NCBI GenBank assembly: GCA_022559845.1
Contig: CM040126.1
Span: 138,144,064-138,208,063, forward strand
Direction: 5' to 3'
DNA from: Amorphophallus konjac
Lineage: Eukaryota > Streptophyta > Magnoliopsida > Alismatales > Araceae
Length of the DNA stretch: 64,000 bases
Shown: positions 34,750 to 45,966 of the stretch, piece after piece
Numbering within the stretch: the stretch's first letter is position 1
Layout of the letters: every line of letters starts with the position of its first letter
Notes under the pieces: generated by a model
Seen by the model: only the letters and a program-made list of their open reading frames with translations
What the model was told of the DNA's origin: nothing
Database searches by the model: none
Position numbers and translations under genes: made by a program

Positions 34750-37115
34750 TGATGTGACACAACCTCGGACCTAATGCAAGCAAGCACAATCGCATTCAAA
34801 TGGGCCAAATTGGGCCACCGCTCTATCGACACTCACCCAAGCCCGGGGTAACTTGGCAATGCCAAGGTGAGGTTGAGGGGTTGGGCCCTTGCTGGTAGTG
34901 GGCCAGCAAGGCCAAGATGGGATTCTCAATGGGTATGGATGCCCAATTCAAGGGGGTCGACAAAGTGCCAAAGGCACCGGATGTACTTCTCCCACGGTGA
35001 TCACTCAAGACAACGGGGCTTGAGGACCGGGCTCTCACTCGCATAACCAGTGGAATTAAGAACAAATATTGAATGACAAGCACTAAATGGAGTGAAGGTT
35101 TGAGCACTTACTCGACCGGTTTGAAGAAACCGGTCCCGGTCGGAGACGAGGGCGAGCGGGGAGGCGGGTGGATCCCCACACGCCGCGCCGGGGTAGCTTG
35201 ACCTGCCCAAACAAGTTACAACACTACACCTCTCACAGGAGGGGGATCTTGGGGTGGGGGTTAAGGGATATTACAACCAAAATTACCTCCGCACAGGGAG
35301 GGGCCTTCAGCCGGCCAAGCGGGGAGGGGAAACTATGGTTAAAAGCATGGAACGATGAAGTCACTGGTTCTGCCTGCTCTCTCCGAACAGGGACAGGTAG
35401 ACGATGTTGCTACTGTAGAACTCGCTCAGAATTTCTCTGATGATGAAACTGGTGAGGAAATCTTCGTAGCTGGGAAGGGAATGCCTCAGAATTTCTTCAA
35501 TTTCTTCTGGAGCCGCTGCTGACCAGGATGGAGGTTTGAACAGAGCTTCAGATTCTCAGACCTGCAGTTGCAGACTTCTAATAGCAGATTGCAGAGAACG
35601 CCCCGGCAGCTCCTAACCTCGGAATCAAGCGCCGTCAGAGTCGTTGGAATCGTGGACGAGTCCTCTTCGCAGAAAAACTGACGGGGAAGCCAACCGATGT
35701 CAGAGAAGACTAGGTGATGCATAATAATGGCGACTAGTCGGTACAGACTATGAGTAGCAGATCTGCGTAGCTGAGGGATAAAAATGAGAACTCTGGATCA
35801 CGATTGCCGAATGAAGTTCTGTTTCTTGATTCTGGAATTAGATGGGGCGATGAAGAACTTTGAAGAAGAACTCATGGACTGATTCCTTCGGGGTTCGTCG
35901 TGGCAGTGCTTTTAATCTGGCTTAGGTCCTCAGCCAAGGTAGAACTGCGCAGTTGTGGGAGAATGTACCTCCTAGACGGCTCGGAGATCGGAAGAAGATG
36001 AAACCACTTTTGTTGCGAAGGAGACTGGTAGACGCTTCCGACGATGGCTCTTGGGTCTTCAAACTCTTCCGGAGGAAGTCGTGGTGGCTGCTGCAAGTTG
36101 CTGGTTCATCTGTAACCTTTGGATAGCAAACTGCATCTTCGAAGTAGCTTCCAATGACCAAGAAAGAAGAAGGGGAAGGGGGTAGATGAGTGTGGGAGTG
36201 ACCCCTGGTTGTAAGGGGGTCTTGGAGGGGGTGTTCTAAGGTGTGGGAGGTGGAGAATAAGGTCTGGAAGAGGGTCCAATAGATGGTGGTAGTGGGGGCT
36301 GCGAATTTGGTTGGAATGGAGAGAGGGAAAGGATATTCGAAAATAGGTTTAAGGGTGGGGTTAATTTTTTGTCTTGGGAATGGGGGGGGTTGTGTTGGGG
36401 AAGGGAAGGGGTGCTTGGGGTAGTGGGAAGGGTGCTTGGGAAAGTGGGAGGGGTAGTTGGGGGTTGGATGGTGAGGAGAGGATTGGTGGAGGGGGTCTTG
36501 GGAAGGGGTGGAGTATTGATGAGGGTTGTGGGGAATGGGAAGAGGCTTAAATGGGGTAGGTGGGGAGTGGAGGTGGTTGGGAAGGGAGGAGAGAGAAGAA
36601 AATTCGAATTTGGGTGTTGAGGAGAGAGAAAGTGGAGTGAAAAAGAGAGATTAAGAGAGGGAAGGGTGGGGAATCTCTCCCCTAGGGTTTCTCACCCAAA
36701 AAATGGAATCTCTCCACTAGATAAGAAGTGTAAACTCTCAAAATGGTAAGTTTTTTCATTCATTGATTCATTAAGTTGGAATGGGGGGAATGGGGTCCTA
36801 TATATAGGAAACCCACATTTCTACAAAAGTCCCTGACAATTGACTCAATGACAAATAACCGAGGGGGTAGGGGAGAGCCCTTGGGCCAAGCCCAATGAAT
36901 TGGGCCCAATAGCTAACTAGACAACCTGATGACACTCAAACTTAGGGAAATGAACACAAGACCTAGGAACATGACTCAAATAAAAGGGAAAATACATCAA
37001 ATGACTCAAATAAAAATTACATAGGACTCAAAATTAAATGACTAGAACATTCCGGATGCAACCGGGATGAGGAGACGAGCTGTGAACGTGGGCATGGGAG
37101 GTGATGTCCCCATCA
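34750..37115 (-). repeat. 3' LTR of the nested element
   Basis: 2366 bp. On the transcribed strand it starts TGATGGGGACATCACC. TATA-like CCTATATATAGG at 36797-36808. A strongly G-rich, C-poor stretch on the plus strand (about 36180-36700) follows it in transcription order. The last 27 codons of the element's ORF run into this LTR. Other frames here are strand-skew artefacts. Confidence 0.9.
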
Positions 37116-39937
37116 TACTCTAGGGGTGCGGAGAACTCGACTCCGTCGAGTAAGTGTCCTTCCCTCCTCGGAGGGTGTAGAAGTGGTACTTCCCTCAAGT
37201 CTTCCGAACGAGACCGATCTATCCACCTGCCGAGATAGCGCTCGTATACCTTGCTCCTGGTGGTAGTGACATGTTCATCCAATATTCGTTCAATGTGCTC
37301 ACGCTGGGCTCTCTTGGCTGGTGGACTCTCCTCACGGGTGGGTGCTCTCTCAACAGAGGGAATATGCTCAATATCCTCACTAGGTACCACCGTGGGTCCC
37401 TTATATGGCACTAGGTCGGCGACATTGAATGTGGGACTTATTCCATACTCCTCAGGGAGATCTAACTCGTAGGCATTTGCACCAATGCGCCTCAAGACCT
37501 GAAAGGGACCAGCCCCACGTGGCCTCAGTTTAGAGTTGGCTCCCGGGGAGAGCCTCTCTGTCCTTACCATCACAAAGTCACCCTCATGAAATTCTTGGTG
37601 ACGCCGATGAGAGTCGGCCCGCCTCTTATAAGCCTCATTCTTTTTGCTTATGTGCTTGTAAAGGCTTTCATGCAATTTTGTGAATGTTGACATTCTAGGG
37701 GTGATGGGTGGACTTGGGCAACCAAAAGTAGACCAATCATGCTTTGATGCCAAGAAGACTTTGATGGATTTTGGAGGGCCGGGGCAACCATATGTGGACT
37801 TATCATGCAATGTTGTCATGTAGACTTTGGTGGGCCTAGGTGGGCCGGGGCACCCGTAGGTGAACCTATCATGCAAAGTGGTGATGAATGTAGGGGGACC
37901 TGAACATCCGTAGATGCTTTTGACATGCTTAAGACCCATGATAAATGAAGGTGGACCAATACATCCGAATATGGGCCACTCATGCTTTCTACTTGACATG
38001 TGGGTGGTATGAATGAATGGACCCAACATAGTGTTCATGCCAAGTGGTGTGGTAGGCGTAGACACATGCATGCTTTTCTCAAAAGTGACTTCCATGTGTA
38101 TAGGTGTGGGACAACCTTTGAACTCCCATTGGAAAGGATCGAACGGATCTAAGAATGTGGTCATCATGGGATGGAGCACAACCTCATTACCTAGGGAAAT
38201 GTGGCCCAAGGTCATGGCTCCCAAGGTGTAACCCGGGTCATAGATGAGGTGGGTTTGGCCCAATATGGTGGGTGAGGGTAGGAAAGGGTGGGTGGTTGGT
38301 AAGATGGTTGGGTCATATGAGTCCTTTGACTCCCATTGGAATGGATCATATGGATCATAAAATGGGTCACCTAGGGAGAGGAACTCCATGTCCTCAAGAT
38401 CCTTAAAAGGTGCTAAGTCATCCTTCTCCATTATAGTTGGGCCAATGTTCTTGACAAGTGAGTCGGCCATGAGTGGAGGGCTTGGCTTTCTACCCGAGAT
38501 AAGAAGCTCTAAATCGAGGAGAAGGTTGGGCTCATCGGGTGTAGGGAGGAATAGAAGGAGGTCGCTAGTGTAGCAACCAATGGTGCAAACCGAGGTGATA
38601 GACCCTATGCATAGGTGTAGGAGGCTAAGGCTCCTAGGTTGTTCGACGATAGGGGTCAACATGCTAGTCATCTCTACTTGCCATGCTATGCCCTTGAGGA
38701 GGTCCTCTAAGGTCTCCACTTGATAGGATGCTTGGATTGTAGTGTGATAGGAGAAGAAGGGCACTATGGGAAGGTCTCGTTCCATGGGAGGGAAAACATG
38801 GGCCGGGGTCTCTCGAATTGGGCTCTCCTTTAGCCAACTAACAATGGGTTCTCCTAAGATGAGCTCCGCCCCAACTAGAGAAGGTGGTGTAAGGTAAAGA
38901 CCATCGTGTGAGGTTCCTTCTTCAGCTTGGACTTGGGTTTCCTCCAAAGTGGGTGGTGGGTTTGGAGTGCTCACAACTATTGGATTGGGTATGAGTTCTG
39001 CTACCAAGGAGGTGAGAGAGTCTTTTGGGGTGATGAGGGTTTGTGTGTGGTGTTCCCAGGGTAGAGGGTAAAGGGAAACTTGGATTGGGATTGGTAGGAT
39101 GTGGTTTGGGAGTGGAAGTAGTGGAGGTCTAGGTTGGGGTAGGATGGGGTTTGGAAGTGGAAGGTGGGTTGGGTGACAGGATTTGGGTTGGGTGGTGGTG
39201 GCCGTCGTGGTTCTAGGTGGAGGGATGGACACGGGGTCTACTTGGGTTTGAATGGTGAGAATAGGGTGAGTGGTGGTCCCTTTTGGGGAAACCGGGTCGG
39301 TTAGGGGTCTCTTCCCCTTGGGATCGGCTGGTTGTGGAGGGGTGGTAGTGGGGGCCAATTGAGTTTGGATAGATAGGTTTGCGGAAGGAGGTTTTGGTTG
39401 GAGTGTGGGGATCCTCATGGGATTTGGTGGAGAGGTGGTTGTTTGGTTTATTTGGGTCTTAAGGGAGAGGACTTGGTCGCGAAGTGTTGTTATGATGGTT
39501 GAGAGATGAATTGTTGGGGGTGGTGGGGGTGGAGACCAATGGTCGGTCTCAAGTTGGCCGGGTGAGGGTGGAGGAGTGGTAGTGCTCCTCGGGTTAGGGA
39601 TGCTTGAGTAGGAGGGGTGGAAATGTTTGGGGATGTAGATCTTTCTAAGTTCTACCTTCATCTCTTCCCATGAGTGAATAGGTTCTTGTCTTCTAACCTT
39701 CCTTAAGCCCTCTATGTGTTCCCACTTACTCTTGGCTTGACCCCGAAGTCGTCCCTTGGCCTTTCGGACTCTCGCGCATCCATATACCCAAGTCTTTTCA
39801 AAGTACTTTTCTATGATAGCCTCCCACCTAAGATAGTCACTAGAATGGGATCCGTCAAAGGTAATATCCCTATCTAGGATGAAGTCTATGGGTGGTGAGT
39901 AGGCTAAGTAGGTGGCCATGATGATCGGGGGAATCAA
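37034..39937 (-). CDS. 967-aa fused protein: Gag-like N-terminus, proline-rich and Gly-Cys-Pro repeat region, integrase C-terminus with chromodomain-like tail
   Basis: One uninterrupted frame fills the internal region and stops 82 bp inside the 3' LTR. Residues about 25-105 look like gypsy Gag matrix/capsid (SDYLRWEAIIEKYFEKTW, SWEEMKVELRKIYIP). Residues about 110-350 are Pro/Thr/Ser-rich. Residues about 645-740 hold five spaced repeats with the core [FY]-G-C-x-[GS]-P-P (for example HDKSTYGCPGPP). From about 750 the sequence is chromovirus integrase C-terminus: LHESLYKHISKKNEAYKRRA, FHEGDFVMVR, LRPRGAGPFQVLRRIGANAY, SPTFNVADLVPY, then a chromodomain-like HIERILDEHV...YLGRWIDR. The D-D-E core, RT and protease are absent. 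It could form particles or DNA-targeting complexes for a partner element, or be a relic kept open by chance. Met at 39919 (MATYL) is an alternative start. Confidence 0.75.
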   Translation of the reverse strand: MIPPIIMATYLAYSPPIDFILDRDITFDGSHSSDYLRWEAIIEKYFEKTWVYGCARVRKAKGRLRGQAKSKWEHIEGLRKVRRQEPIHSWEEMKVELRKIYIPKHFHPSYSSIPNPRSTTTPPPSPGQLETDHWSPPPPPPTIHLSTIITTLRDQVLSLKTQINQTTTSPPNPMRIPTLQPKPPSANLSIQTQLAPTTTPPQPADPKGKRPLTDPVSPKGTTTHPILTIQTQVDPVSIPPPRTTTATTTQPKSCHPTHLPLPNPILPQPRPPLLPLPNHILPIPIQVSLYPLPWEHHTQTLITPKDSLTSLVAELIPNPIVVSTPNPPPTLEETQVQAEEGTSHDGLYLTPPSLVGAELILGEPIVSWLKESPIRETPAHVFPPMERDLPIVPFFSYHTTIQASYQVETLEDLLKGIAWQVEMTSMLTPIVEQPRSLSLLHLCIGSITSVCTIGCYTSDLLLFLPTPDEPNLLLDLELLISGRKPSPPLMADSLVKNIGPTIMEKDDLAPFKDLEDMEFLSLGDPFYDPYDPFQWESKDSYDPTILPTTHPFLPSPTILGQTHLIYDPGYTLGAMTLGHISLGNEVVLHPMMTTFLDPFDPFQWEFKGCPTPIHMEVTFEKSMHVSTPTTPLGMNTMLGPFIHTTHMSSRKHEWPIFGCIGPPSFIMGLKHVKSIYGCSGPPTFITTLHDRFTYGCPGPPRPTKVYMTTLHDKSTYGCPGPPKSIKVFLASKHDWSTFGCPSPPITPRMSTFTKLHESLYKHISKKNEAYKRRADSHRRHQEFHEGDFVMVRTERLSPGANSKLRPRGAGPFQVLRRIGANAYELDLPEEYGISPTFNVADLVPYKGPTVVPSEDIEHIPSVERAPTREESPPAKRAQREHIERILDEHVTTTRSKVYERYLGRWIDRSRSEDLREVPLLHPPRREGHLLDGVEFSAPLEYDGDITSHAHVHSSSPHPGCIRNVLVI

Positions 39938-40010
39938 TGCAAGGGTCGGATTGATGATGACTCCAATGCAAGCATGACCTAGGACTTGACTTTATAGAGA
40001 CAAGTCAATG

Positions 40011-40026
40011 ACTTGCTCTGATACCA
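40011..40026 (-). other. Primer-binding site of the nested element
   Basis: Minus strand TTGGTATCAGAGCAAG, two bases inside the right LTR edge; initiator tRNA-Met type. Sets the minus orientation. Confidence 0.9.
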
Positions 40027-40028
40027 AT

Positions 40029-42394
40029 TGATGTGACACAACCTCGGACCTAATGCAAGCAAGTACAATCGCATTCAAATGGGCCGAATTGGGCCACCGC
40101 TCTATCGACACTCACCCAAGCCCGGGGTAACTTGGCAATGCCAAGGTGAGGTTGAGGGGTTGGGCCCTTGCTGGTAGAGGGCCAGCAAGGCCAAGATGGG
40201 ATTCTTAATGGGTATGGATGCCCAATTCAAGGGGGCCGACAAAGTGCCAAAGGCACCGAATGTACTTCTCCCACGGTGATCACTCAAGACAACGGGGCTT
40301 GAGGACCGGGCTCTCACTCGCATAACCAGCGGAATTAAGAACAAATATTGAATGACAAGCACTAAATGGAGTGAAGGTTTGAGCACTTACTCGACCGGTT
40401 TGAAGAAACCGGTCCCGGTCGGAGACGAGGGCGAGCGGGGAGGCGGGTGGATCCCCACACGCCGCGCCGGTGTAGCTTGACCTGCCCAAACAAGTTACAA
40501 CACTACACCTCCCACAGGAGGGGGATCTTGGGGTGAGGGTTAAGAGATATTACAACTAAAATTACCTCCGCACAGGGAGGGGCCTTCAGCCGGCCAAGCG
40601 GGGAGGGGAAACTATGGTTAAAAGCATGGAACGATGAAGTCACCGGTTCTGCCTGCTCTCTCCGAACAGGGATAGGTAGATGGTGTTGCTGCTATAGAAC
40701 TCGCTCAGGAATTTCTCTGATGATGAGACTGGTGAGGAAATGTTCATAGCTGGGAAGGGAATGCCTCAGAATTTCTTCAATTTCTTCTGGAGCCGCTGCT
40801 GACAAGGATGGAGGTTTGAACAGAGCTTCAGATTCTCAGACCTGCAGTTGCAGACTTCTAACAGCAGATTGCAGAGAACGCCCTGACAGCTCCCGACCTC
40901 GGAATCAAGCGCCGTCAGAGTCGTTGGAATCGTGGATGAGTCCTCTTCGTAGAAAAACTGACGGAGAAGCCAACCGATGTCGGAGAAGACTAGGAGATGC
41001 AGAACAAGGGAGACTGGTCGGTGCAGACTATGAGTAGCAGATCTGCATAGCTGAGGGAGAAAAATGAGAACTCTAGATCACGAACGCCGAATGAAGTTCT
41101 GTTTCTTGATTCTTGAAGTAGACTGGGCGATGAAGAACTTTGTAGAAGAACTCATGGACTGATTCCTTCGGGGTTCGTCGTGGCAGAGCTTCTAATCTGG
41201 CTTAGGTCCTCAGCCGAGGCAGAACTGCGCAGTTGTGGGAGAATGGACCTCCTGGACGGCTCGAGGATCGGAAGAAGATGAAACCACTTCTGTTACGAAG
41301 GAGACTGGTAGATGCTTCCGACGATGGCTCTTGGGTCTTCAAACTCATCCGGAGGAAGTCGTGGTGGCCGCTGCAAGTTGCTGGTTCATCTGCAACCTCT
41401 GGACAGCAAACTGTAACTTCGAAGTAGCTTCCAATGACCAAGAAAGAAGAAGGGGTAGGGGGTAGATGAGTGTGGGAGTGACCCCTGGTTGTAAGGGGGT
41501 CTTGGAGGGGGTGTTCTAAGGTGTGGGAGGTGGAGAATAAGGTCTGGAAGAGGGTCCAATAGATGGTGGTAGTGGGGGCTGCGAATTTCGTTGGAATGGA
41601 GAGAGGGAAAGGATATTCGAAAATAGGTTTAAGGGTGGGGTTAATTTTTTGTCTTGGGAATGGGGGGGTTGTGTTGGGGAAGGGAAGGGGTGCTTGGGGT
41701 AGTGGGAAGGGTGCTTGGGAAAGTGGGAGGGGTAGTTGGGGGTTGGATGGTGAGGAGAGGATTGGTGGAGGGGGTCTTGGGAAGGGGTGGAGTATTGATG
41801 AGGGTTGTGGGGAATGGGAAGAGGCTTAAATGGGGTAGGTGGGGAGTGGAGGTGGTTGGGAAGGGAGGAGAGAGAAGAAAATTCAAATTTGGGTGTTGAG
41901 GAGAGAGAAAGTGGAGTGAAAAGTAGAGATTAAGAGAGGGAAGGGTGGGGAATCTCTCCCCTAGGGTTTCTCACCCAAAAAATGGAATCTCTCCACAAGA
42001 TAAGAAGTGTAAACTCTCAAAATGGCAAGTTTTTTCATTCATTGATTCATTAAGTTGGAATGGGGGGAATGGGGTCCTATATATAGGAAACCCACATTTC
42101 TACAAAAGTCCCTGACAATTGACTCAATGACAAATAACCGAGGGGGTAGGGGAGAGCCCTTGGGCCAAGAACAATGAATTGGGCCCAATAGCTAACTAGA
42201 TAACCTGATGACACTCAAACTTAGGGAAATGAACACAAGACCTAGGAACATGACTCAAATAAAAGGGAAAATACATCAAATGACTCAAATAAAAATTACA
42301 TAGGACTCAAAATTAAATGACTAGAACATTCCGGATGCAACCGGGGCGAGGAGACGAGCTGTGAACGTGGGCATGGGAGGTGATGTCCCCATCA
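40029..42394 (-). repeat. 5' LTR of the nested element
   Basis: 2366 bp, partner of 34750-37115. TATA-like CCTATATATAGG at 42076-42087; G-rich plus strand at about 41460-41980, which would make the RNA leader C/U-rich. Ends ...TGTCCCCATCA, followed by GTAAC. Confidence 0.9.
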
Positions 42395-42399
42395 GTAAC
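42395..42399. other. Target-site duplication GTAAC, right copy
   Basis: Same five bases as 34745-34749; the interrupted LTR C continues directly after it. Confidence 0.9.
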
Positions 42400-45300
42400 A
42401 CCCCAGTCAATTAATGAAGGTTAAAATTAAAGTATAAAATATATACGAAAATGAAAAATAAGGGAAAAGAAATAGATGGAATTTTGTTATGAATTAAGTC
42501 ATAGATTTGCTTAAAATATGGAACTCGATAAAAAAAGTTTCATGTTAATAAATGAAAATGAAGAAACGGAAAGAAAATAAATAAGAAAAATAAATAAGGA
42601 ATAATTTATTTAAGACCCGTCTAAAAGTCAGGCCGACCTATTGAAAATGTCAAAATTAATTATATTCCGAATTAATTTACCATTTAATGACTTCAATAAT
42701 CTTTCGTAGCTAAATGACACTATAATAATTAAGTATTTTGAAAGTGGCCAAAGTATATAAATAAGAAGGGATAATTATTTTGCTGCAAGGATAATTTAAT
42801 ATTTAGAAGTACAATCATTTTTATGGCATAATGATAATAAATTAGATTTAATTGAATTCCACTCCAAGGCCCAATTTCGACCAATTTATAAAAATATGAA
42901 AAAATTTACTCTTGTAGAAGACGGAATGCTTAACAAATTTGTTAACTAGGCTGAGCCCAAATAAAAATTTGATTAAGCTTGAATCAACGATTTTTAGGTA
43001 AAACTCAAAATTTTAGGTAGAACGAGCTTAATCGATCAAATCGAACTCAAATCGAGCCCAATTAAGCATAATCCAGACCCAATCGATAGGCCCTTGCTCG
43101 AAGCCCATTTCCCCTCTATTTCCCTATGAAAATGCTAACCCTAGCCGCCGAATTTTGAAGATAAACTCGCTGAATTCGTCAAACGTGAACATCGCGCGGT
43201 GGACACTTCCCATCGATCCCCAAGCCCACACATGACTCCTCCTTCGACCCTAGCTCTATAAATCAATGCCCAACACTCACGAGAACCCTATTTGGCCATG
43301 GCAGCACCTGGTGAGGGCGATCGAGGGCGTGGTGCTTCGAGGAAGAGGGTGTCTCCGTCAAGGGTTCCTTCGTCGTCCATTCTATTTTCGCGTTAAAAAG
43401 GTAGGTGTCTCTCAGGCCACACTCTAATTAATGCATGTCACCTAGTTTGTCTTCGTGTCTTCTTTCCAATGTACCAGATTGCCCAAATTTTGTTCTCTAT
43501 ATCGATCGTATTAGTCATTTTATATGAGGGTATGTCAAATTTTATTGTCTCCCGTTCATGCCCGATTATGGGCGTTCTCTCTCAGGCAAAAGTCTAATTA
43601 ATGCATATCACGCTGTTTGTCTTCGAATGATCTATCTATTGATACAAGTTTCCCCAATTTTCGTGCACAATGTCGATCATATTGGGCATTTTAATTAAGG
43701 TGTATCTGGCTTGCTGGCGTTCAGGCTTGGAACTAGACCGCGGTCAACCAGAAACCGCGGAGAAGCAACGGCCTCACGACAAATCGCATTCTGGAGGCCG
43801 GTTTAAAATTTTAAATTTTGTGATTTTGAACGTGTCAATGTGCTCGACTTGTCCTTTTATATGCGTCCTTCCATCTTGACGCCTTCATTAGACGTAAATT
43901 AGTTTATTTTATAATTATTCGACATTAATTAGTGAACAATACCAGGCCCTCGGATGCCGTCTTTTATACACGTATGTCATCTTGGATGCCTTCATTCTTT
44001 ATATTAAAAAAAAAACGCATATATACAAAATTTTTATAGCCGCGCTTTTATGTGGACCGCTTTAGCCTGATAGCGGCTCATTCGAAACCGCGTTAGTACC
44101 CGGTTCCAGTAAAAATCTCAGTTTGTCTACTGACGTGTTATGCTCTGTGTGCACGGTTATACAGCATGTTCTTAAGGATGTTTAGGTCAAATAACACACT
44201 ATTAACTAGACATATTAAATAATTCATCTAAGTTAGTTATCTTCATATTGATTCCTCCGTGAATGTCATCTTCTCATCATTTCATGCCTGGGAAAAAGAG
44301 TAGAATAATCTAGAAATTATTGAATGGTTCTGCTAGTAACATGATTCTTATGGCTCATTACTTCATCCTTGTGAATCTTTACTTGCTAGAATTGATTGAA
44401 GGTCATGCCACTCCGCTGGTGGTGACTTACCATTTCACTCCCATTTTCCGTGCTTCGCACTTAATTCTTGTGGTAGTTGGGACTCTCCGTCAGATACTCC
44501 TTCCGTCGGACTACGACCACTATCATGAGGCCTCCGTAAGACTCTGCGAGCCTGAGATTTCCACTAGGACGCCGAGCAGGTTGTACCACCAAATCCTGAA
44601 CCCATTGGAAGTTAACTTGGGTGGAACAAGGCTCTGTCTAAGTTCTACCGAATTTCTGCCCCATTTATGGACGTGGCTCTGCCGTGACCGCTTCTCTATA
44701 GTAGCAGTTGTTCCTCAACAACATTATTTTGAACTTGTGTGACCAGATTTAGAGGTGTGATGGGTCCTAAACGCCTTCTTTTAAAGGCGTCAACCGTTCC
44801 TGACGCGTCCTTTCTTTGACCCGACTCGGTCTAGTCGGCTTCGGCCCAACCCACATGGCCACGGTTCTACTGAGACCACCTCTCATAGTAGCGGTTTTGC
44901 CTTGACCGCATCTTCTAATTTTTCGTGGTTTTCTCGTATGTTAGACCAGTATAGACAAGATTACGACCTTTTATTGGGTCTTTTGAATTTTATCCATTCC
45001 ATATCGTTCTTGAAGTCATTTTTCTCTCGATTAATGAGCTTATTGTTTGGAATATCAAGAAATCGATAGTCCTACACGTATCACCTGGATTACATAGCTT
45101 GACCTTGGAACTCTTGGCCATTAAATACTGTGGATGTCTAGATTTCGTAGGATCTCTGATCGAACCCTCAATGCCAACGCACCAAAGGGGCCCGGTCTGG
45201 TCCTAGGGAGAGCGCCCGAAAAGTTCTAGTGCCCATAGGAGTTGTGATGACATGGGGAGGTATTACCCCGAAGTACTATCTAGCGTGTTGAGTCTATGAC

Positions 45301-45961
45301 ATTCCACATCCTCGTGAAACTTTGATATACATGCATGAATTTCGTGAAGTACTTGCTTGACTTGACTCGATAAATGGCCATTCACATGAAGATTTTAGTT
45401 ACTTGCTCTTGATATCTCTACTTGCAATATCTCGATTCCATTTACTTGTCAATTATTTCTCTATTCATATTGTTTACTTAGTCCGCTTTATTTGTGTTTT
45501 ACGCATCATTTAAGCATATTCATGTAATGGCTAATTACTTAAATTCTGCTTAGCGATAGAGTATAAATCCTACTGAGCTTCTTGCTCACTCCCTACTTTA
45601 ACATTTTTCAGGTAATTCGGTGATCGACGCGTATGAAATTAGGAACATCCCAGTGTGATCAAGTGAACCTGGAGCTTAGAGACCTGAGTCGTCTTTCTTT
45701 ATTTGCTTGAGTCTAGTTAGTGCATTGAGTTGTGTTCATTTCCCTTTTCTTTGTTTCTTTTATTGAGTCCATTATTGTAAGTCGAGTCAAATTTGTAATT
45801 TAAAATTTTGATATCGATAAAATTATTATGTTGTTACATATGGCCTCTTCGTATCATTGTTGTTATCCTTATGTGTCGATTTTTGCTGCTCTGATTGACA
45901 TGACTATTTCACTGCCACATTCCAAGCATGCCTTCCGCTGCTATCGGTTCGGGGCGTGACA
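42400..45961 (+). repeat. LTR C, main part
   Basis: Continues ACCCCAGTCAATTAATGAAGG and ends GGGGCGTGACA at 45961. With the six bases at 34744 the LTR totals about 3568 bp. TATA at 43257-43263. Non-coding; followed by GTAAA. Confidence 0.9.
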
Positions 45962-45966
45962 GTAAA
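45962..45966. other. Target-site duplication GTAAA, right copy
   Basis: Repeat of 26182-26186; marks the right border of the tandem array and the point where the Tat element resumes. Confidence 0.85.

Larger units (their letters stand above)
34750..42394 (-). mobile_element. Nested gypsy-derived TR-GAG-like element with one fused 967-aa ORF
   Basis: Two LTRs of equal length (34750-37115 and 40029-42394, 2366 bp each) begin TGATGTGACACAACC and end GATGTCCCCATCA as read on the plus strand. A minus-strand PBS lies at 40011-40026. The 2.9-kb internal region holds a single minus-strand frame. There is no protease, RT or RNase H. GTAAC duplications flank it. The LTRs differ at roughly 19 places in the first 700 bp compared by eye, so the insertion is not brand new. 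Confidence 0.9.
26187..45961 (+). mobile_element. Tandem gypsy (Tekay/Del-like) non-autonomous array: LTR A-INT-LTR B-INT-LTR C
   Basis: Three LTRs beginning TGTAACACCCCAG and ending ...TGACA flank two internal regions of 712 bp. Each internal region has a PBS, one gag zinc-knuckle remnant and a polypurine tract. GTAAA duplications border the whole block, so it is one insertion that became, or arrived as, a tandem dimer. Lineage is inferred from the LTR ends, the PBS and a zinc-knuckle arrangement like that of chromovirus Gag. LTR C is interrupted near its start by another element (34750-42394). Confidence 0.85.

Noticed and set aside
41563..41899. Gly/Val/Trp-rich frames in the nested element's LTRs (also 36369-36620)
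   Set aside because: They follow from G-rich strand composition and are antisense to the element; both LTR copies show them.
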